Of a stretch of 64,000 bases of DNA, positions 17,579 through 26,692 are shown one piece after another. The DNA is from Thioalkalivibrio sp. XN279. GTDB taxonomy: Bacteria > Pseudomonadota > Gammaproteobacteria > Steroidobacterales > XN24. The notes under the pieces are model-generated. The model was given only the letters and a program-made list of their open reading frames with translations. It had not been told where the DNA came from and did no database searches. Position 1 is the stretch's first letter. Each line of letters begins with the position of its first letter. Position numbers and translations under genes: made by a program. The DNA lies in contig NZ_JAANBD010000027.1 in NCBI RefSeq assembly GCF_011089885.1, forward strand, positions 434,001 to 498,000. Direction: 5' to 3'.

Positions 17579-18235
17579 ATGCGCATCGTCGCCATCCGCT
17601 CTCCACGCTATCTCGGCCGTGCCATTTGCGTCGCAGTGGCCGCCCTGGTGCTGGGTGGTTGCGCCAGCATCGGCGAGGACGAATGCCTGGCCATGGACTG
17701 GCGCACCGTCGGCTACGAGGACGGCGCCGCGGGCATGGGCATCGAGCGTCTCACGTGGCGACGCCAGGCCTGCGCCAAGTACGGCGTCGCCCCCGACCTG
17801 GAAGCCTACCGGCTGGGGCGCGACGAGGGCCTGCTGGAGTTCTGCGTGCCCGGCAACGGGTTCCGCGTCGGCGCTGGAGGCCAACGCTACAGCGGGGCCT
17901 GTCCCGACCTGCTGGCGGACGAGTTCCTCGTGGCTTACGAGGCCGGGCGCCAGCTGTGGCGGCTGGAGCGCCGTGTCGACGAGGCGCTGGCGGGCATCAC
18001 GGCGCGGCGCAATGAAATCAAGCGCATCGACGAAATGCTCAGTACAGCCGGCCTGATCATCGTCAGCCCGGAATCCACCGCGGAGACCCGCGCCCAGGCA
18101 CTGCTCGACATGAAGAACCTGGCGGACCGCCGTACCGAGGCCGCGGTCGAGATCGACGCCCTGGAGCGCGCGCTGCCGGATTACGAGGCGGAACTCGAAG
18201 CGTACCGGGCCACCCTGACCTACGTGGGCCACTGA
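17579..18235 (+). CDS. DUF2799 lipoprotein
   Basis: A 218-residue protein with a lipobox LGGC (cysteine near residue 28) after a hydrophobic segment, so it should be lipidated by Lgt, encoded at 28393. The mature part begins with the DUF2799 signature: a tryptophan, 'GYEDGAAG', then paired cysteines in RRQACAKYGVAPD and LLEFCVPGNGF. The C-terminal third is an alpha-helical stretch suited to a coiled coil (LERRVDEALAGITARRNEIK). Function unknown; probably periplasmic on the outer or inner membrane. Confidence 0.85.
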   Translation: MRIVAIRSPRYLGRAICVAVAALVLGGCASIGEDECLAMDWRTVGYEDGAAGMGIERLTWRRQACAKYGVAPDLEAYRLGRDEGLLEFCVPGNGFRVGAGGQRYSGACPDLLADEFLVAYEAGRQLWRLERRVDEALAGITARRNEIKRIDEMLSTAGLIIVSPESTAETRAQALLDMKNLADRRTEAAVEIDALERALPDYEAELEAYRATLTYVGH

Positions 18236-18265
18236 GCGGCGCCGGTACGCTCCGGCCCCGGCGAC

Positions 18266-18988
18266 TCAGAACTCCCAGCTGAAAGTCAGCACCACGCGCC
18301 CGTCGGCCCACTTCTCGGGGCCGAGGAAATCCTGCACGTCCGTGTCGAAGCCCGAGGTGTCGTAGTACGACAGGTCGGCCGTGATGGCGTCCCAGCTGCG
18401 GTTTATGCCGAACTGGTAATCCCAGTAATCACTGCCGGCAGCGTTCGAGATGTCGTTGAACCCCACACCGGCGGTAAAGGTGTACCCGGTGTCGCCCAGT
18501 GGGTACTCGCCACCGAAGTGGTAATAGAGCGCGCTCTCGTCGCTGTTGATGTAGTTATCGGTGTAGCCCAGGGTCGCAGTGAAGTTCATGAAGCCGTAGG
18601 CGGCGATGAACTCGTTGTAGTTGATGCCGAAGCCCTGGTTGGCACTCGGGTAGAGGTAACGCACGAGCTGCAGGTCCAGCCAGGTCTCGTTCTCGAGTTC
18701 CAGCGTCCAGCCGACGTAGAGATCGACCTCGATGTCGATGCCGTCCGGGGCGTCGAAATCGACGTTGGAGGCCCAGGCGCCGGCATACAGGCCGCTGGCG
18801 TGCCCGAAGTCCAGGCTGCCCTGCAAGGCCGGTCCTTCGTCCGTCTGGCTCACGCCACGGAAGACGTAATCGCTGGTCAGCGCCACCGAGCCGCCGTACC
18901 ACCAGTCACCGTCCTGGGCCTGGGCCGCGCCGCAAGCCATTCCCGCCAGCAGGCCGGCGCACAGTGCCGGTGCGATTCTTTGTGCCAT
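18266..18988 (-). CDS. TorF family putative outer membrane porin
   Basis: A 240-residue protein with a signal peptide ending AAQAQ and alternating beta strands throughout. It ends in phenylalanine (LTFSWEF), the classic outer-membrane beta-barrel C-terminus. The opening SVALTSDYVFRGVSQTDEGPALQGSLD is the hallmark of the TorF/Gcw_chp family. Its position just downstream of the polyamine transporter, on the same strand, suggests but does not prove a role in substrate entry. A 26-base perfect palindrome separates the two. Confidence 0.88.
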   Translation of the reverse strand: MAQRIAPALCAGLLAGMACGAAQAQDGDWWYGGSVALTSDYVFRGVSQTDEGPALQGSLDFGHASGLYAGAWASNVDFDAPDGIDIEVDLYVGWTLELENETWLDLQLVRYLYPSANQGFGINYNEFIAAYGFMNFTATLGYTDNYINSDESALYYHFGGEYPLGDTGYTFTAGVGFNDISNAAGSDYWDYQFGINRSWDAITADLSYYDTSGFDTDVQDFLGPEKWADGRVVLTFSWEF

Positions 18989-19040
18989 GTTTCAGTTTCC
19001 TCGAGTTAGCGGGCCTGGGCCCGGTCCATCCACTTATCAA

Positions 19041-19066
19041 GCCCCTTGCGCGGCCGCGCAAGGGGC
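19041..19066. terminator. 26-base perfect palindrome between pot genes and porin
   Basis: A perfect inverted repeat with arms GCCCCTTGCGCGG and its complement, 13 bases each and no loop. It lies 12 bases after the potI stop on the minus strand. The sequence that follows has only two T residues, so it is not a classical intrinsic terminator. It could stabilise the 3' end of the pot transcript, attenuate read-through into the porin gene or be a protein-binding site. Confidence 0.45.
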
Positions 19067-19077
19067 ACATTCGGGTA

Positions 19078-19914
19078 TCAGTTGGCGCCCCGCACCTGCT
19101 CACGCCGCTTGCGTTCGCCCCGCGCCATCACGCGCCAGGCGAAGAAGGCCGCGATCGAGACCGCAGCGATCCAGATGGTCGCCAGCGCATTGATCTTCGG
19201 GCTCACGCCCATGCGCACCGAGGAGAAGACCTTCATCGGCAGAGTGGTCGAAGCAGGGCCGGAGACGAAGCTGGCGATCACCAGGTCATCGAGCGACAGC
19301 GTGAAAGCCAGCAGCCACCCGGCTGCCAGCGCCGGCAGGATCAACGGCAGGGTGATGATGAAAAAGACCTTGACGCGATTGGCGCCCAGGTCCATCGCTG
19401 CCTCTTCCAGCGAGCGGTCCATTTCCGTCAGGCGCGAGGCCACCACCACGGTCACGAAAGCGGTCGCGAACGTCGTGTGTGCGATCCAGATGGTGCCCAT
19501 GCCGCGCATGATCGGCGTGCCCATCAACTCGCCGAGGTGCACGAACAACAGCAGCAGGGAGAGCCCGGTGATCACCTCGGGCATCACCAGCGGCGCCGTG
19601 ATCAGGGCCCCGAACAGCGTCTTGCCGCGAAAGCGCCGGAACCGCACCAGCATCATCGCCGCCATGGTGCCGATGGCGACGGCGCTCCACGCGGTGTTGA
19701 AGGCGACGCACAGGCTCACCCAGGCCGAGTCCATGAGTTGCCGGTCGGCGAACAGTTCCCCGTACCACTTGGTCGAAAAGCCGCCCCATACCGTCACCAG
19801 GCGCGACTCGTTGAAGGAATACACCACCAGGCTGATGATGGGCGCGTAGAGGAACAGGAAGCCGAGCCCCAGCATGGCCAGGCTGAAAGCCGAGTTGCGT
19901 CCCGCCCGCCTCAT
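19078..19914 (-). CDS. potI: Polyamine ABC transporter permease PotI
   Basis: A 278-residue inner-membrane permease of the spermidine/putrescine ABC importer with six predicted helices. The conserved permease loop reads LEEAAMDLGANRVKVFFIITLPLILPAL, the EAA motif that contacts the ATPase. The start FLYAPIISLVVYSFNES is typical of PotC/PotI. The ATG overlaps the upstream potH stop by 4 bases, so it is the last gene of potFGHI. Confidence 0.93.
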   Translation of the reverse strand: MRRAGRNSAFSLAMLGLGFLFLYAPIISLVVYSFNESRLVTVWGGFSTKWYGELFADRQLMDSAWVSLCVAFNTAWSAVAIGTMAAMMLVRFRRFRGKTLFGALITAPLVMPEVITGLSLLLLFVHLGELMGTPIMRGMGTIWIAHTTFATAFVTVVVASRLTEMDRSLEEAAMDLGANRVKVFFIITLPLILPALAAGWLLAFTLSLDDLVIASFVSGPASTTLPMKVFSSVRMGVSPKINALATIWIAAVSIAAFFAWRVMARGERKRREQVRGAN

Positions 19915-20840
19915 GCCAGCTGCTTCTCCAGTTCGCGCGACTGGTAGTTGTGAAAGATCGTGATGGGGATGATCAGCAACAGCAGCATGATGATCGCCAC
20001 CGCCGACGCCACCGGCCAGTCGCGGTTGTTGAAGAACTCTTCCCACAGCACCTTGCCGATCATCAGCGTGTCCGGGCCGCCAAGCAGCTCCGGGATCACG
20101 AACTCGCCGATCACCGGGATCATCACCAGCATCGAGCCCGCGATGATCCCGGACAGGGTGCGCGGCAGGGTGATGCGCAGGAAAACCTGCCACGGACGCG
20201 CGCCGAGGTCGTAGGCGGCTTCCTCGAGGCGCGGGTCGAGGCGCACCAGGTTGGCGTACAGCGGCAGGATCATGAACGGCAGGTAGGTGTAGACCACGCC
20301 GATGTAAACAGCGAGCGGCGTGTGCAGCATCTGCAGCGGTTCGCTGATCAGCCCCGTCCACTGCAGGAAGTTGTTCACCAGGCCGTTGTTCTTGAGGATG
20401 CCGATCCAGGCATAGATGCGGATCAGGAACGCCGTCCACGAGGGCAGGATGACCAGCAGCAGCGCCACGTTGCGGGCTGCCGGCTCGAGCCGGGAGATGG
20501 CGTAGGCCATCGGGTAGCCGATCAGCAGGCACAGCAGCGTCGAGACCACCGCGACCTTGACCGAGCCGAGGTAGGCCGAGACGTACAGGCTGTCCTGCAC
20601 CATGTAGAGGTAGTTCTGGAAATTCAGGCTGATGGTGATGCCGTTCTCGGTGCGGGTCAGCAGGTCGCCGTACGGCGGCATGGCGATCAGGCCTTCGGCG
20701 AAGGAGATCTTCAGCACGATGGCGAAAGGCACGGCGAAGAACAGCAGCATCCACAGGAAAGGCAGCGCGATCACCAGCCAGCGCGCGCCCGGCAGCCGCG
20801 CCCGCAGGCGGGCGGCCAGCGAAGCCAGGGGGGCCTTCAC
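19911..20840 (-). CDS. potH: Polyamine ABC transporter permease PotH
   Basis: A 309-residue inner-membrane permease that pairs with PotI. The N-terminal helix (WLVIALPFLWMLLFFAVPFAIVLKISF) and the EAA loop LEEAAYDLGARPWQVFLRITLPRTL are clear. The substrate-path motif YPMAYAISRLEP matches PotB/PotH proteins. It overlaps both neighbours by 4 bases, consistent with tight coupling of the pot operon. Confidence 0.94.
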   Translation of the reverse strand: MKAPLASLAARLRARLPGARWLVIALPFLWMLLFFAVPFAIVLKISFAEGLIAMPPYGDLLTRTENGITISLNFQNYLYMVQDSLYVSAYLGSVKVAVVSTLLCLLIGYPMAYAISRLEPAARNVALLLVILPSWTAFLIRIYAWIGILKNNGLVNNFLQWTGLISEPLQMLHTPLAVYIGVVYTYLPFMILPLYANLVRLDPRLEEAAYDLGARPWQVFLRITLPRTLSGIIAGSMLVMIPVIGEFVIPELLGGPDTLMIGKVLWEEFFNNRDWPVASAVAIIMLLLLIIPITIFHNYQSRELEKQLA

Positions 20841-21994
20841 GATGACAGCACCACGCCGGCCATGTCGTCCCAGCTGGCCCAGACCTCGTCTTCCCAGGTG
20901 AAGTCCTCGTTGGCCCAGCGGCGCGAATTGGGCACGTGCGCCAGCAGCTTCAGGCCGCTCGGCAGGCGGATGTGCATCACCGAGTGGCTGCCGAAATAGG
21001 CGATCTCCTCGATCTTGCCGCGGAAACGGTTGTGCGGCTGGTCCGGCATCTCCTTGCTGATCACCAGCTTTTCCGGGCGCAGCGCGAAGATCACGTCCAT
21101 GTCCTCGTAGCCGGTGTGGCCGTGGCCGATATAGATCGGCTCCGGCAGCCCGGCGGCGCGGATAGTGATGTGGTCCGGCGCGTCTTCCTCGATCTTGCCC
21201 TCGACGAGGTTGACCGAGCCGACGAAGGTCGCGGCGAAACGATTGGCGGGCTGCTCGTAGATCTCGTCCGGCGTGCCCACCTGCACGATCTGGCCCTGGT
21301 CCATGATGGCAATGCGATGCGCCATGGTCATGGCCTCTTCCTGGTCGTGCGTCACCATCACGCAGGTCACGCCGAGCTGCTCGATGATGTTCACCACCTC
21401 GAGCTGCATCTCCGAGCGCAGCTTCTTGTCCAGCGCACCCATCGGCTCGTCGAGCAGCAGCAGTTTCGGGCGCTTGGCCAGCGAGCGGGCCAGCGCCACA
21501 CGCTGCTGCTGGCCGCCGGAGAGCTGGTGCGGCTTGCGGCGCGCCATGGACTCCATTTTTACCAGCGCCAGCATCTCCTCCACGCGACGCTCCCGCTGCG
21601 CTTTCGGCAAGCCGTCCTGGCGCAGTCCGAAGGCGATGTTTTCCGCCACCGTCATGTGCGGGAACAGGGCGTAGGACTGGAACATCATGTTCACCGGGCG
21701 CCGGTAGGGCGGCAGCCCCGACAGGTCCTCCCCGTCGAGCTCGATCCGCCCGGACGACGGCAGCTCAAAGCCCGCCAGCAGCCTGAGCAGGGTGGACTTG
21801 CCGCAGCCGGAGGCGCCCAGCAGGGCGAAGATCTCGCGCTGGCGGATGGACAGGGTCACGCTGTCGACAGCCACGAAGCCGTCGAAGTCCTTCGAAACCC
21901 CGTCGATGCGGAGGTAGGCCTGCCGGCCGAGCGCATCGGCACGCGCGGGCGACACCGCCACCCGCGGCGCCGCAGGTTTGGCGCCGTTGTTCAC
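20837..21994 (-). CDS. potG: Polyamine ABC transporter ATP-binding protein PotG
   Basis: A 385-residue ATPase. Walker A is GASGCGKST near residue 57, the ABC signature is [15 protein letters not shown], Walker B is [12 protein letters not shown] and the switch histidine is in VTHDQEEAM. The C-terminal TOBE domain ([13 protein letters not shown]) is present. The first 25 residues ([17 protein letters not shown]) are a low-complexity leader also found in PotG homologues. It is the second gene of potFGHI and energises putrescine or spermidine import. Confidence 0.95.
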   Translation of the reverse strand: MNNGAKPAAPRVAVSPARADALGRQAYLRIDGVSKDFDGFVAVDSVTLSIRQREIFALLGASGCGKSTLLRLLAGFELPSSGRIELDGEDLSGLPPYRRPVNMMFQSYALFPHMTVAENIAFGLRQDGLPKAQRERRVEEMLALVKMESMARRKPHQLSGGQQQRVALARSLAKRPKLLLLDEPMGALDKKLRSEMQLEVVNIIEQLGVTCVMVTHDQEEAMTMAHRIAIMDQGQIVQVGTPDEIYEQPANRFAATFVGSVNLVEGKIEEDAPDHITIRAAGLPEPIYIGHGHTGYEDMDVIFALRPEKLVISKEMPDQPHNRFRGKIEEIAYFGSHSVMHIRLPSGLKLLAHVPNSRRWANEDFTWEDEVWASWDDMAGVVLSS

Positions 21995-22039
21995 CGCTCT
22001 TGCCCGAAGGGTCGGGCGACGCCGCGACGGCGCGTCAAC

Positions 22040-23155
22040 TCACCTTCCGGTGCGGACCCGCGTCCAGGTCCGCGTATATACCCGGTCGACCTCGCGCGGC
22101 AGGGTCTTGAGACCAAACAGCCGCTCCATCACCTCGGGCGGGGGGAAGATGTTCGGATCGTCGCGGATCTCCTCGTCGAGCAGTTCCAGCGACGCCGGGT
22201 TCGGATTGGCATAGGCGACGTAATTGGTGATCTCCGCGATCACTTCCGGGCGCAGCAGGTAATTGATGAACAGGTGCGCGTTGTCCGGGTTGCGCGCGTC
22301 CGCCGGGATGGCGAGCGTGTCGAACCAGATCGGCGCACCCTCCTGCGGGATGGCGTAGGCGAGCTCGACGCCGCTCTCCGCTTCCTCCGCGCGGTAGGCC
22401 GCCTGGGCCACGTCGCCGGACCAGCCGACCGCGACGCAGATGTCGCCGTTGGCGAGGTCGTTGATGTACTGCGAGGAATGGAAGTAGGTGACGTGCGGGC
22501 GCACGGCCAGCAACACGTCGGCGGCCCGGGCGATCACCTCGGGGTCGAAGCTGTTCGGGTCCTCGCCGAGGTAATGCAGCGCCAGCGGGATCATTTCCGA
22601 GGCGGCGTCCAGCATGGCGAAGCCGCAGGCCGAGATCTTCTCGGCGTACTCCGGATTGAACACCAGGTCCCAGGAATTGACCTCGAAATCCGCGCCGAAG
22701 ATCTCGGCGATCTTCTCGACGTTGTAGCCGATCCCGGTCGTGCCCCACAGGTAGGGCACGGCGTGACGATTGTCCGGGTCGTTCACCGCGATGCGGGCCA
22801 GCAGGTCCTGGTCGAGATTGCCGTAGTTGGACAGCTTGGCGCGATCCAGCGGCATGAACACGCCGGCAGGCACCTGGCGACCGAGGAATGCAGCCGACGG
22901 CACCACGAGGTCGTAGCCCGTGCTGCCGGCCAGCAGCTTGGCCTCGAGGACCTCGTTGCTGTCGAACACGTCGTACGTGACCTTGATGCCGGTTTCCGCC
23001 TCGAAATTCGCGATGGTGTCTTCGGCGATGTAGTCCGACCAGTTGTAGATGAACAGGTTGCCGCCGGACTCTTGTGCGTTCGCCCCGAGCGGCGCGACGA
23101 AAAAGCCGGCGACAAGGCCGATCGACAGCGCGGCCAGCTGCTTGCAAGTTTTCAT
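22040..23155 (-). CDS. potF: Polyamine ABC transporter substrate-binding protein PotF
   Basis: A 371-residue periplasmic binding protein with a signal peptide (LAALSIGLVAGFFVAPLGANA). The polyamine-binding fold opens with LFIYNWSDYIAEDTIANFE and continues with YDLVVPSAAFLGRQ, both diagnostic of PotD/PotF. The internal WGTTGIGYNVEKI and DVAQAAYRAEE strands contribute ligand contacts. The start at 23155 is supported by GGGAG about eight bases upstream; a longer frame to 23371 is shadow sequence. It is the first gene of the operon. Confidence 0.95.
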   Translation of the reverse strand: MKTCKQLAALSIGLVAGFFVAPLGANAQESGGNLFIYNWSDYIAEDTIANFEAETGIKVTYDVFDSNEVLEAKLLAGSTGYDLVVPSAAFLGRQVPAGVFMPLDRAKLSNYGNLDQDLLARIAVNDPDNRHAVPYLWGTTGIGYNVEKIAEIFGADFEVNSWDLVFNPEYAEKISACGFAMLDAASEMIPLALHYLGEDPNSFDPEVIARAADVLLAVRPHVTYFHSSQYINDLANGDICVAVGWSGDVAQAAYRAEEAESGVELAYAIPQEGAPIWFDTLAIPADARNPDNAHLFINYLLRPEVIAEITNYVAYANPNPASLELLDEEIRDDPNIFPPPEVMERLFGLKTLPREVDRVYTRTWTRVRTGR

Positions 23156-23182
23156 AGCGGAATCTCCCACCCAGGAAGGCGA

Positions 23183-23188
23183 AGTATA
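23183..23188 (-). promoter_or_regulatory. Candidate -10 box upstream of potF
   Basis: On the minus strand TATACT lies about 28 bases before the potF start codon. No convincing -35 hexamer sits 16-18 bases upstream, so an activator may be needed or the call may be wrong. Confidence 0.35.
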
Positions 23189-23231
23189 AACCCTAGGTTT
23201 CCGGCTGCGTACCGGCAATGGTGAAGCATAC

Positions 23232-23849
23232 CTAGCGCGGGGCGGCACTGCCACGGTAGTTGAAGGCTGCCGGCCCCCAGCCGGGGATGTAGCGTGCATC
23301 CATCTCCCGGACTTGGAAGCCGCCGGCCTCCAGCACCTGCGGGATGTGCCGGTCCAGGTTGCAGCCGCCACCGAGACGCCGCCACAGCGGGTTCAGCAGC
23401 GCCTGCTGGCGCTGCATCCAGCGATCCGGCGCCAGCCCGTGCTCGCAGAACAGCAGCTCGCCCCCGGGCTTGAGCACGCGGCGCATCTCGGCCAGCGCCG
23501 CGTCGGTATCGGGGATGGTGCAGAGCGTGTACGTGGTCACGATCGTATCCACGCTGGCGTCACGCAGCGGGATCCGGTCGCCGGGCGCCTCGACCAACTC
23601 GACCGGGAAGCGCGCAGCGGCCACGGCCGCATCCGCCTTGGCGTGCATTTCGGCGGACGGATCCAGCCCCCACACCATGCTCACCCGGGCGGGGTCGTAG
23701 AACGGCAGGTTCAGGCCGGAGCCGAAGCCGACCTCCAGCACCCGCCCGTGCGCTTGCGGCACCACCTCCGCGCGCTGCCGCATGGCGGAGCGCGTGCTGC
23801 ACGCCAGGTGCACCACGTGCGGCAGGACATGCCGGCTGTAAAAGCCCAT
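23232..23849 (-). CDS. Class I SAM-dependent methyltransferase
   Basis: A 205-residue methyltransferase of the Methyltransf_11 type. SAM motif I is VLEVGFGSGLNLPFYD near residue 36, the acidic residue closing strand 2 is in MVWGLDPSAEM, and motif IV is DTIVTTYTLCTI. The late region GGGCNLDRHIPQVLEAGGF is common in METTL7-like proteins. The substrate is not known; small-molecule thiols or lipids are typical for relatives. It lies upstream of potF on the same strand and is divergent from the gene at 23955. Confidence 0.88.
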   Translation of the reverse strand: MGFYSRHVLPHVVHLACSTRSAMRQRAEVVPQAHGRVLEVGFGSGLNLPFYDPARVSMVWGLDPSAEMHAKADAAVAAARFPVELVEAPGDRIPLRDASVDTIVTTYTLCTIPDTDAALAEMRRVLKPGGELLFCEHGLAPDRWMQRQQALLNPLWRRLGGGCNLDRHIPQVLEAGGFQVREMDARYIPGWGPAAFNYRGSAAPR

Positions 23850-23954
23850 ACGCTCTCCCGGCAGCTTGATGAGGACGTGTTCGTATACTACAGGCCGTCA
23901 CCGGGCTGCGCGGATTGTCTAGAATGAGGCGGCATCCCAGGGAGGGTCTTGAGC

Positions 23955-25196
23955 ATGGCGAACCGCATCGAGCGCATCGAGCTCTGGCACGTCAACGTGC
24001 CCCTGCCCGCCCCTTTCTGGCCCTCGTGGATTCCAGGCTATCCGCAGACCCACGTCGCGCAGACAGTGGCGCGCATCTACGCGGGCGACGGCCTGGTGGG
24101 CGAGACCGGCGGCCCCGCCTTCACCACGGAGCGCCGCGGCCTCGGCGACCTGCTCGGCGGCTTCCTGCTGGGATTGCCGGCCGACGACATGGACGCGGTA
24201 CGCCGCCGCCTGCGCGAAGCCTCTTACCTGGGCTGGCGCAACTGGTGGCTGGAAGCCGCATGGTGGGACATGGCGGGCAAGCTCGCCGGCAAGCCCGTCT
24301 ACCAGCTGCTGCAGCGGGAGCCGGCGACCGTGCTGAAAGCCCCGGTGTATGCCTCCAGCGGCTCGCTCAAGCCGCTCGACGAGCGGCGGCGCTGGCTCGA
24401 CGAGATCCGCCGCATGGGCTTCAGCGCAGTGAAGATCCGCGTCAAGTACGCCACCCTGGAGGAGGACCTCGCCACGGTGCGGGCCGTGCGCGAGCACGTC
24501 GGCGACGGTTTCACCCTCGGCGTGGACGCCAACCAGGGCTGGCCCGTGTCCCTGTTCCGCCGCAACCCGGAGTGGGACCTCGAGCGTGCCACCGCCTTCG
24601 CACGGGGCTGCGATGAACTCGGCGTGGCCTGGCTCGAAGAGCCGCTCGACATGCATGACTGGCACGGCATGGCCGAGTTGCGCCGGCGCGTCAGGACGCC
24701 GATCGCCGGCGGGGAACTGCACGGGGCATGGCATGAGTTGCTGCCGCTGTTCGAGCACGAGAGCCTCGACAAGTACCAGCCGGACGCCATGTTCTCAGGG
24801 CTGACCGTGGCCGGCCGGGTGATGGACGAATGTCGCACACGCGGCCTCGACTTCACGCCGCACACCTGGTCCAACGGCTTCCACATGGTGGTCAACCTGC
24901 ACGCCTTCGCAGCCTGGGAGCGTCGCAAGCTGCTGGAATATCCCTACGAGCCGCCGGGCTTCGTGCCGGCCGCGCGCGAGGGCATCATGCCGCCCATCAC
25001 GGTGCACGCGGACGGCACCGTGGACGTGCCCCAGGCGCCCGGGCTGGGCCTGGAGATCGACGAGAAACTGCTGCGCCGCCACGGCAAGCGCTTCCACGTC
25101 GCGACCCCGCTCAAGGTCGCTGTGCGCGCGGTGCGCGAGAAAGGGTTGCGCTCGGCGCTGCTGCTGAAGAAAGCGAAGGACGCCTCCGCCTCCTGA
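23955..25196 (+). CDS. Mandelate racemase / muconate lactonizing enzyme family protein
   Basis: A 413-residue enolase-superfamily enzyme. The catalytic K-x-K appears as AVKIRVK. The metal ligands are in TLGVDANQGW, VAWLEEPLDMHDW and IAGGELHGAWHE, and the base histidine is in FTPHTWSNGFHM, a mandelate-racemase subgroup pattern. I chose the ATG at 23955 because GGAGGG lies eight bases upstream; the TTG at 23949 sits too close to it. The reaction is abstraction of a proton alpha to a carboxylate. No pathway partners are adjacent to identify the sugar acid. Confidence 0.9.
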   Translation: MANRIERIELWHVNVPLPAPFWPSWIPGYPQTHVAQTVARIYAGDGLVGETGGPAFTTERRGLGDLLGGFLLGLPADDMDAVRRRLREASYLGWRNWWLEAAWWDMAGKLAGKPVYQLLQREPATVLKAPVYASSGSLKPLDERRRWLDEIRRMGFSAVKIRVKYATLEEDLATVRAVREHVGDGFTLGVDANQGWPVSLFRRNPEWDLERATAFARGCDELGVAWLEEPLDMHDWHGMAELRRRVRTPIAGGELHGAWHELLPLFEHESLDKYQPDAMFSGLTVAGRVMDECRTRGLDFTPHTWSNGFHMVVNLHAFAAWERRKLLEYPYEPPGFVPAAREGIMPPITVHADGTVDVPQAPGLGLEIDEKLLRRHGKRFHVATPLKVAVRAVREKGLRSALLLKKAKDASAS

Positions 25197-25205
25197 CGAG
25201 CCGTC

Positions 25206-26591
25206 TCAGTCCCGGCGCGCGCCGATGCTGGGGAAGAACTGCCGGTCGGACCCCAGCATGTGCCGCGCCACGAGGTCGTAGGCCAGGTACTGGAACAACT
25301 CGCCCCCCGCGAGGGTGCCGGCGCGGAAATCAGTCGCCATGTCGCGGGCCCGGGCCAGCAGGACAGCGTGCTCCTGCGCATGGCTCTCGCGATCCGCAAA
25401 GCCGACCTTGCTCAGGACCTGCTCCTCGTCACGGAAGTGGCGCGCCACGTCCTCGATCAGGCGCTCGATCAACTGCTCGACCTCGTCCGCCGGCCGGCCC
25501 GACAACACCGCCTCCAGCAGGTGGTTGGCGTCCTCGAACAGCGCCCGGTGCTGGGCGTCGATGAGGGGATGCCCGGAGCAGAAGCGCTGTTTCCAGACCA
25601 GGCGCACAAAGTTGCCTTCGACGTGCTCGGCTTCCGGCGCAGCCAGCTGCGAGGTGTCGACCTCGACCAGGTTGCGGCCGCGTTTCTTGGCCCGGTAGAG
25701 CGCGTCGTCCGCGCGCCGCAGCCATTCGGCGGCGGTCTCCGTGGGCGCGAACTGCGCCACGCCGATGCTGGCGGTGAGCGCGCCCACGCCGCGGAACTGG
25801 CATCGCTCCACCTGCTCGCGCAGCCGCTCCGCCGAGCGCTGTGCAGCGGGCAACGGCGTGTTCGGCATCAGAATGATGAACTCCTCGCCGCCCCAGCGCG
25901 TGAGCGAGTCGGACTTGCGCATGCCCTCGCGCAGGCAGTCTGCGAACTCGGCCAGGATACGGTCGCCGACCGGGTGACCGAAATTGTCGTTCACGCTCTT
26001 GAAGTGATCGATGTCGATGACCGCCAGCGACAGGGGGTGACCAAAACGTATCGCGCGGTGAGTCTCGCCTTCCAGGGCCTCCTCGAAGCGGCGCCGGTTC
26101 CAGGCCTTGGTCAGGCCGTCCGTACTGGCCAGCTCCTGCAGGGAACGCACGGCGGACGCCAGCTGCGCGTTGACCTGTTCTGCCGAACGCAGCGCCTGCG
26201 CTGCCTCCTCCGTCGCCTGTAACCGGCCCACCTGCGGCACCAGCAGGACGCCCACGGCCTCCATGGCGCCCTGCGCGTCAAACACCGGGAAGTGCGTCAC
26301 CAGGACCGCCCGGGCACCCGCACCGGCCGCGCCTGGTTGCAGCTCGATGTTGACCGCAGCGCCCGTTGCCGCGCTCGCGCGCTGCGCTTCCTCCATGGCC
26401 CGCGTCATGGACTCCGGGAGCAGGTCGGCGTCCTGGCTGCCGCTCACGGTCGTTTCGGCTTGCGCGCCGAGCAACCGGCCGTAGCCGGGATTGGCATACA
26501 GGTAGCGGCCGTCCAGGCCCTTGATGGCCAGGCCGATGTCCTGGGTCGCGAGGAAGCCCGCGAAGATGTCGGGAATGCCGATCTGATACAT
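25206..26591 (-). CDS. PAS-GGDEF diguanylate cyclase with C-terminal bacteriohemerythrin
   Basis: A 461-residue signalling protein with three parts. An N-terminal PAS domain (about 10-120, LAIKGLDGRYLYANPGYGRLLG) senses a cofactor or ligand. A diguanylate cyclase follows (about 155-320) with the active-site GGEEF at 234-238 and an intact RKSD inhibitory site at 225-228. A bacteriohemerythrin domain (about 330-455) has the di-iron ligands in order: HPLIDAQHRALFE, HFRDEE, HAQEHAVLL and HMLGSD. It should make c-di-GMP in response to oxygen or redox state. No transmembrane helix is present. Confidence 0.95.
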   Translation of the reverse strand: MYQIGIPDIFAGFLATQDIGLAIKGLDGRYLYANPGYGRLLGAQAETTVSGSQDADLLPESMTRAMEEAQRASAATGAAVNIELQPGAAGAGARAVLVTHFPVFDAQGAMEAVGVLLVPQVGRLQATEEAAQALRSAEQVNAQLASAVRSLQELASTDGLTKAWNRRRFEEALEGETHRAIRFGHPLSLAVIDIDHFKSVNDNFGHPVGDRILAEFADCLREGMRKSDSLTRWGGEEFIILMPNTPLPAAQRSAERLREQVERCQFRGVGALTASIGVAQFAPTETAAEWLRRADDALYRAKKRGRNLVEVDTSQLAAPEAEHVEGNFVRLVWKQRFCSGHPLIDAQHRALFEDANHLLEAVLSGRPADEVEQLIERLIEDVARHFRDEEQVLSKVGFADRESHAQEHAVLLARARDMATDFRAGTLAGGELFQYLAYDLVARHMLGSDRQFFPSIGARRD

Positions 26592-26692
26592 TGCCGCCGC
26601 CTGCCGCCCCCGGGACCGTCCCGGGGCAGACGCACTTATACCCGCAGAAGCGCCGCTGCGGATTGAACGGGGTCACGAACTGCGGCAATTAC

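Noticed and set aside
20936-23224. A 762-codon plus-strand open frame antisense to potG and potF
   Set aside because: Composition is typical of shadow translation; the pot genes on the other strand have all family motifs.
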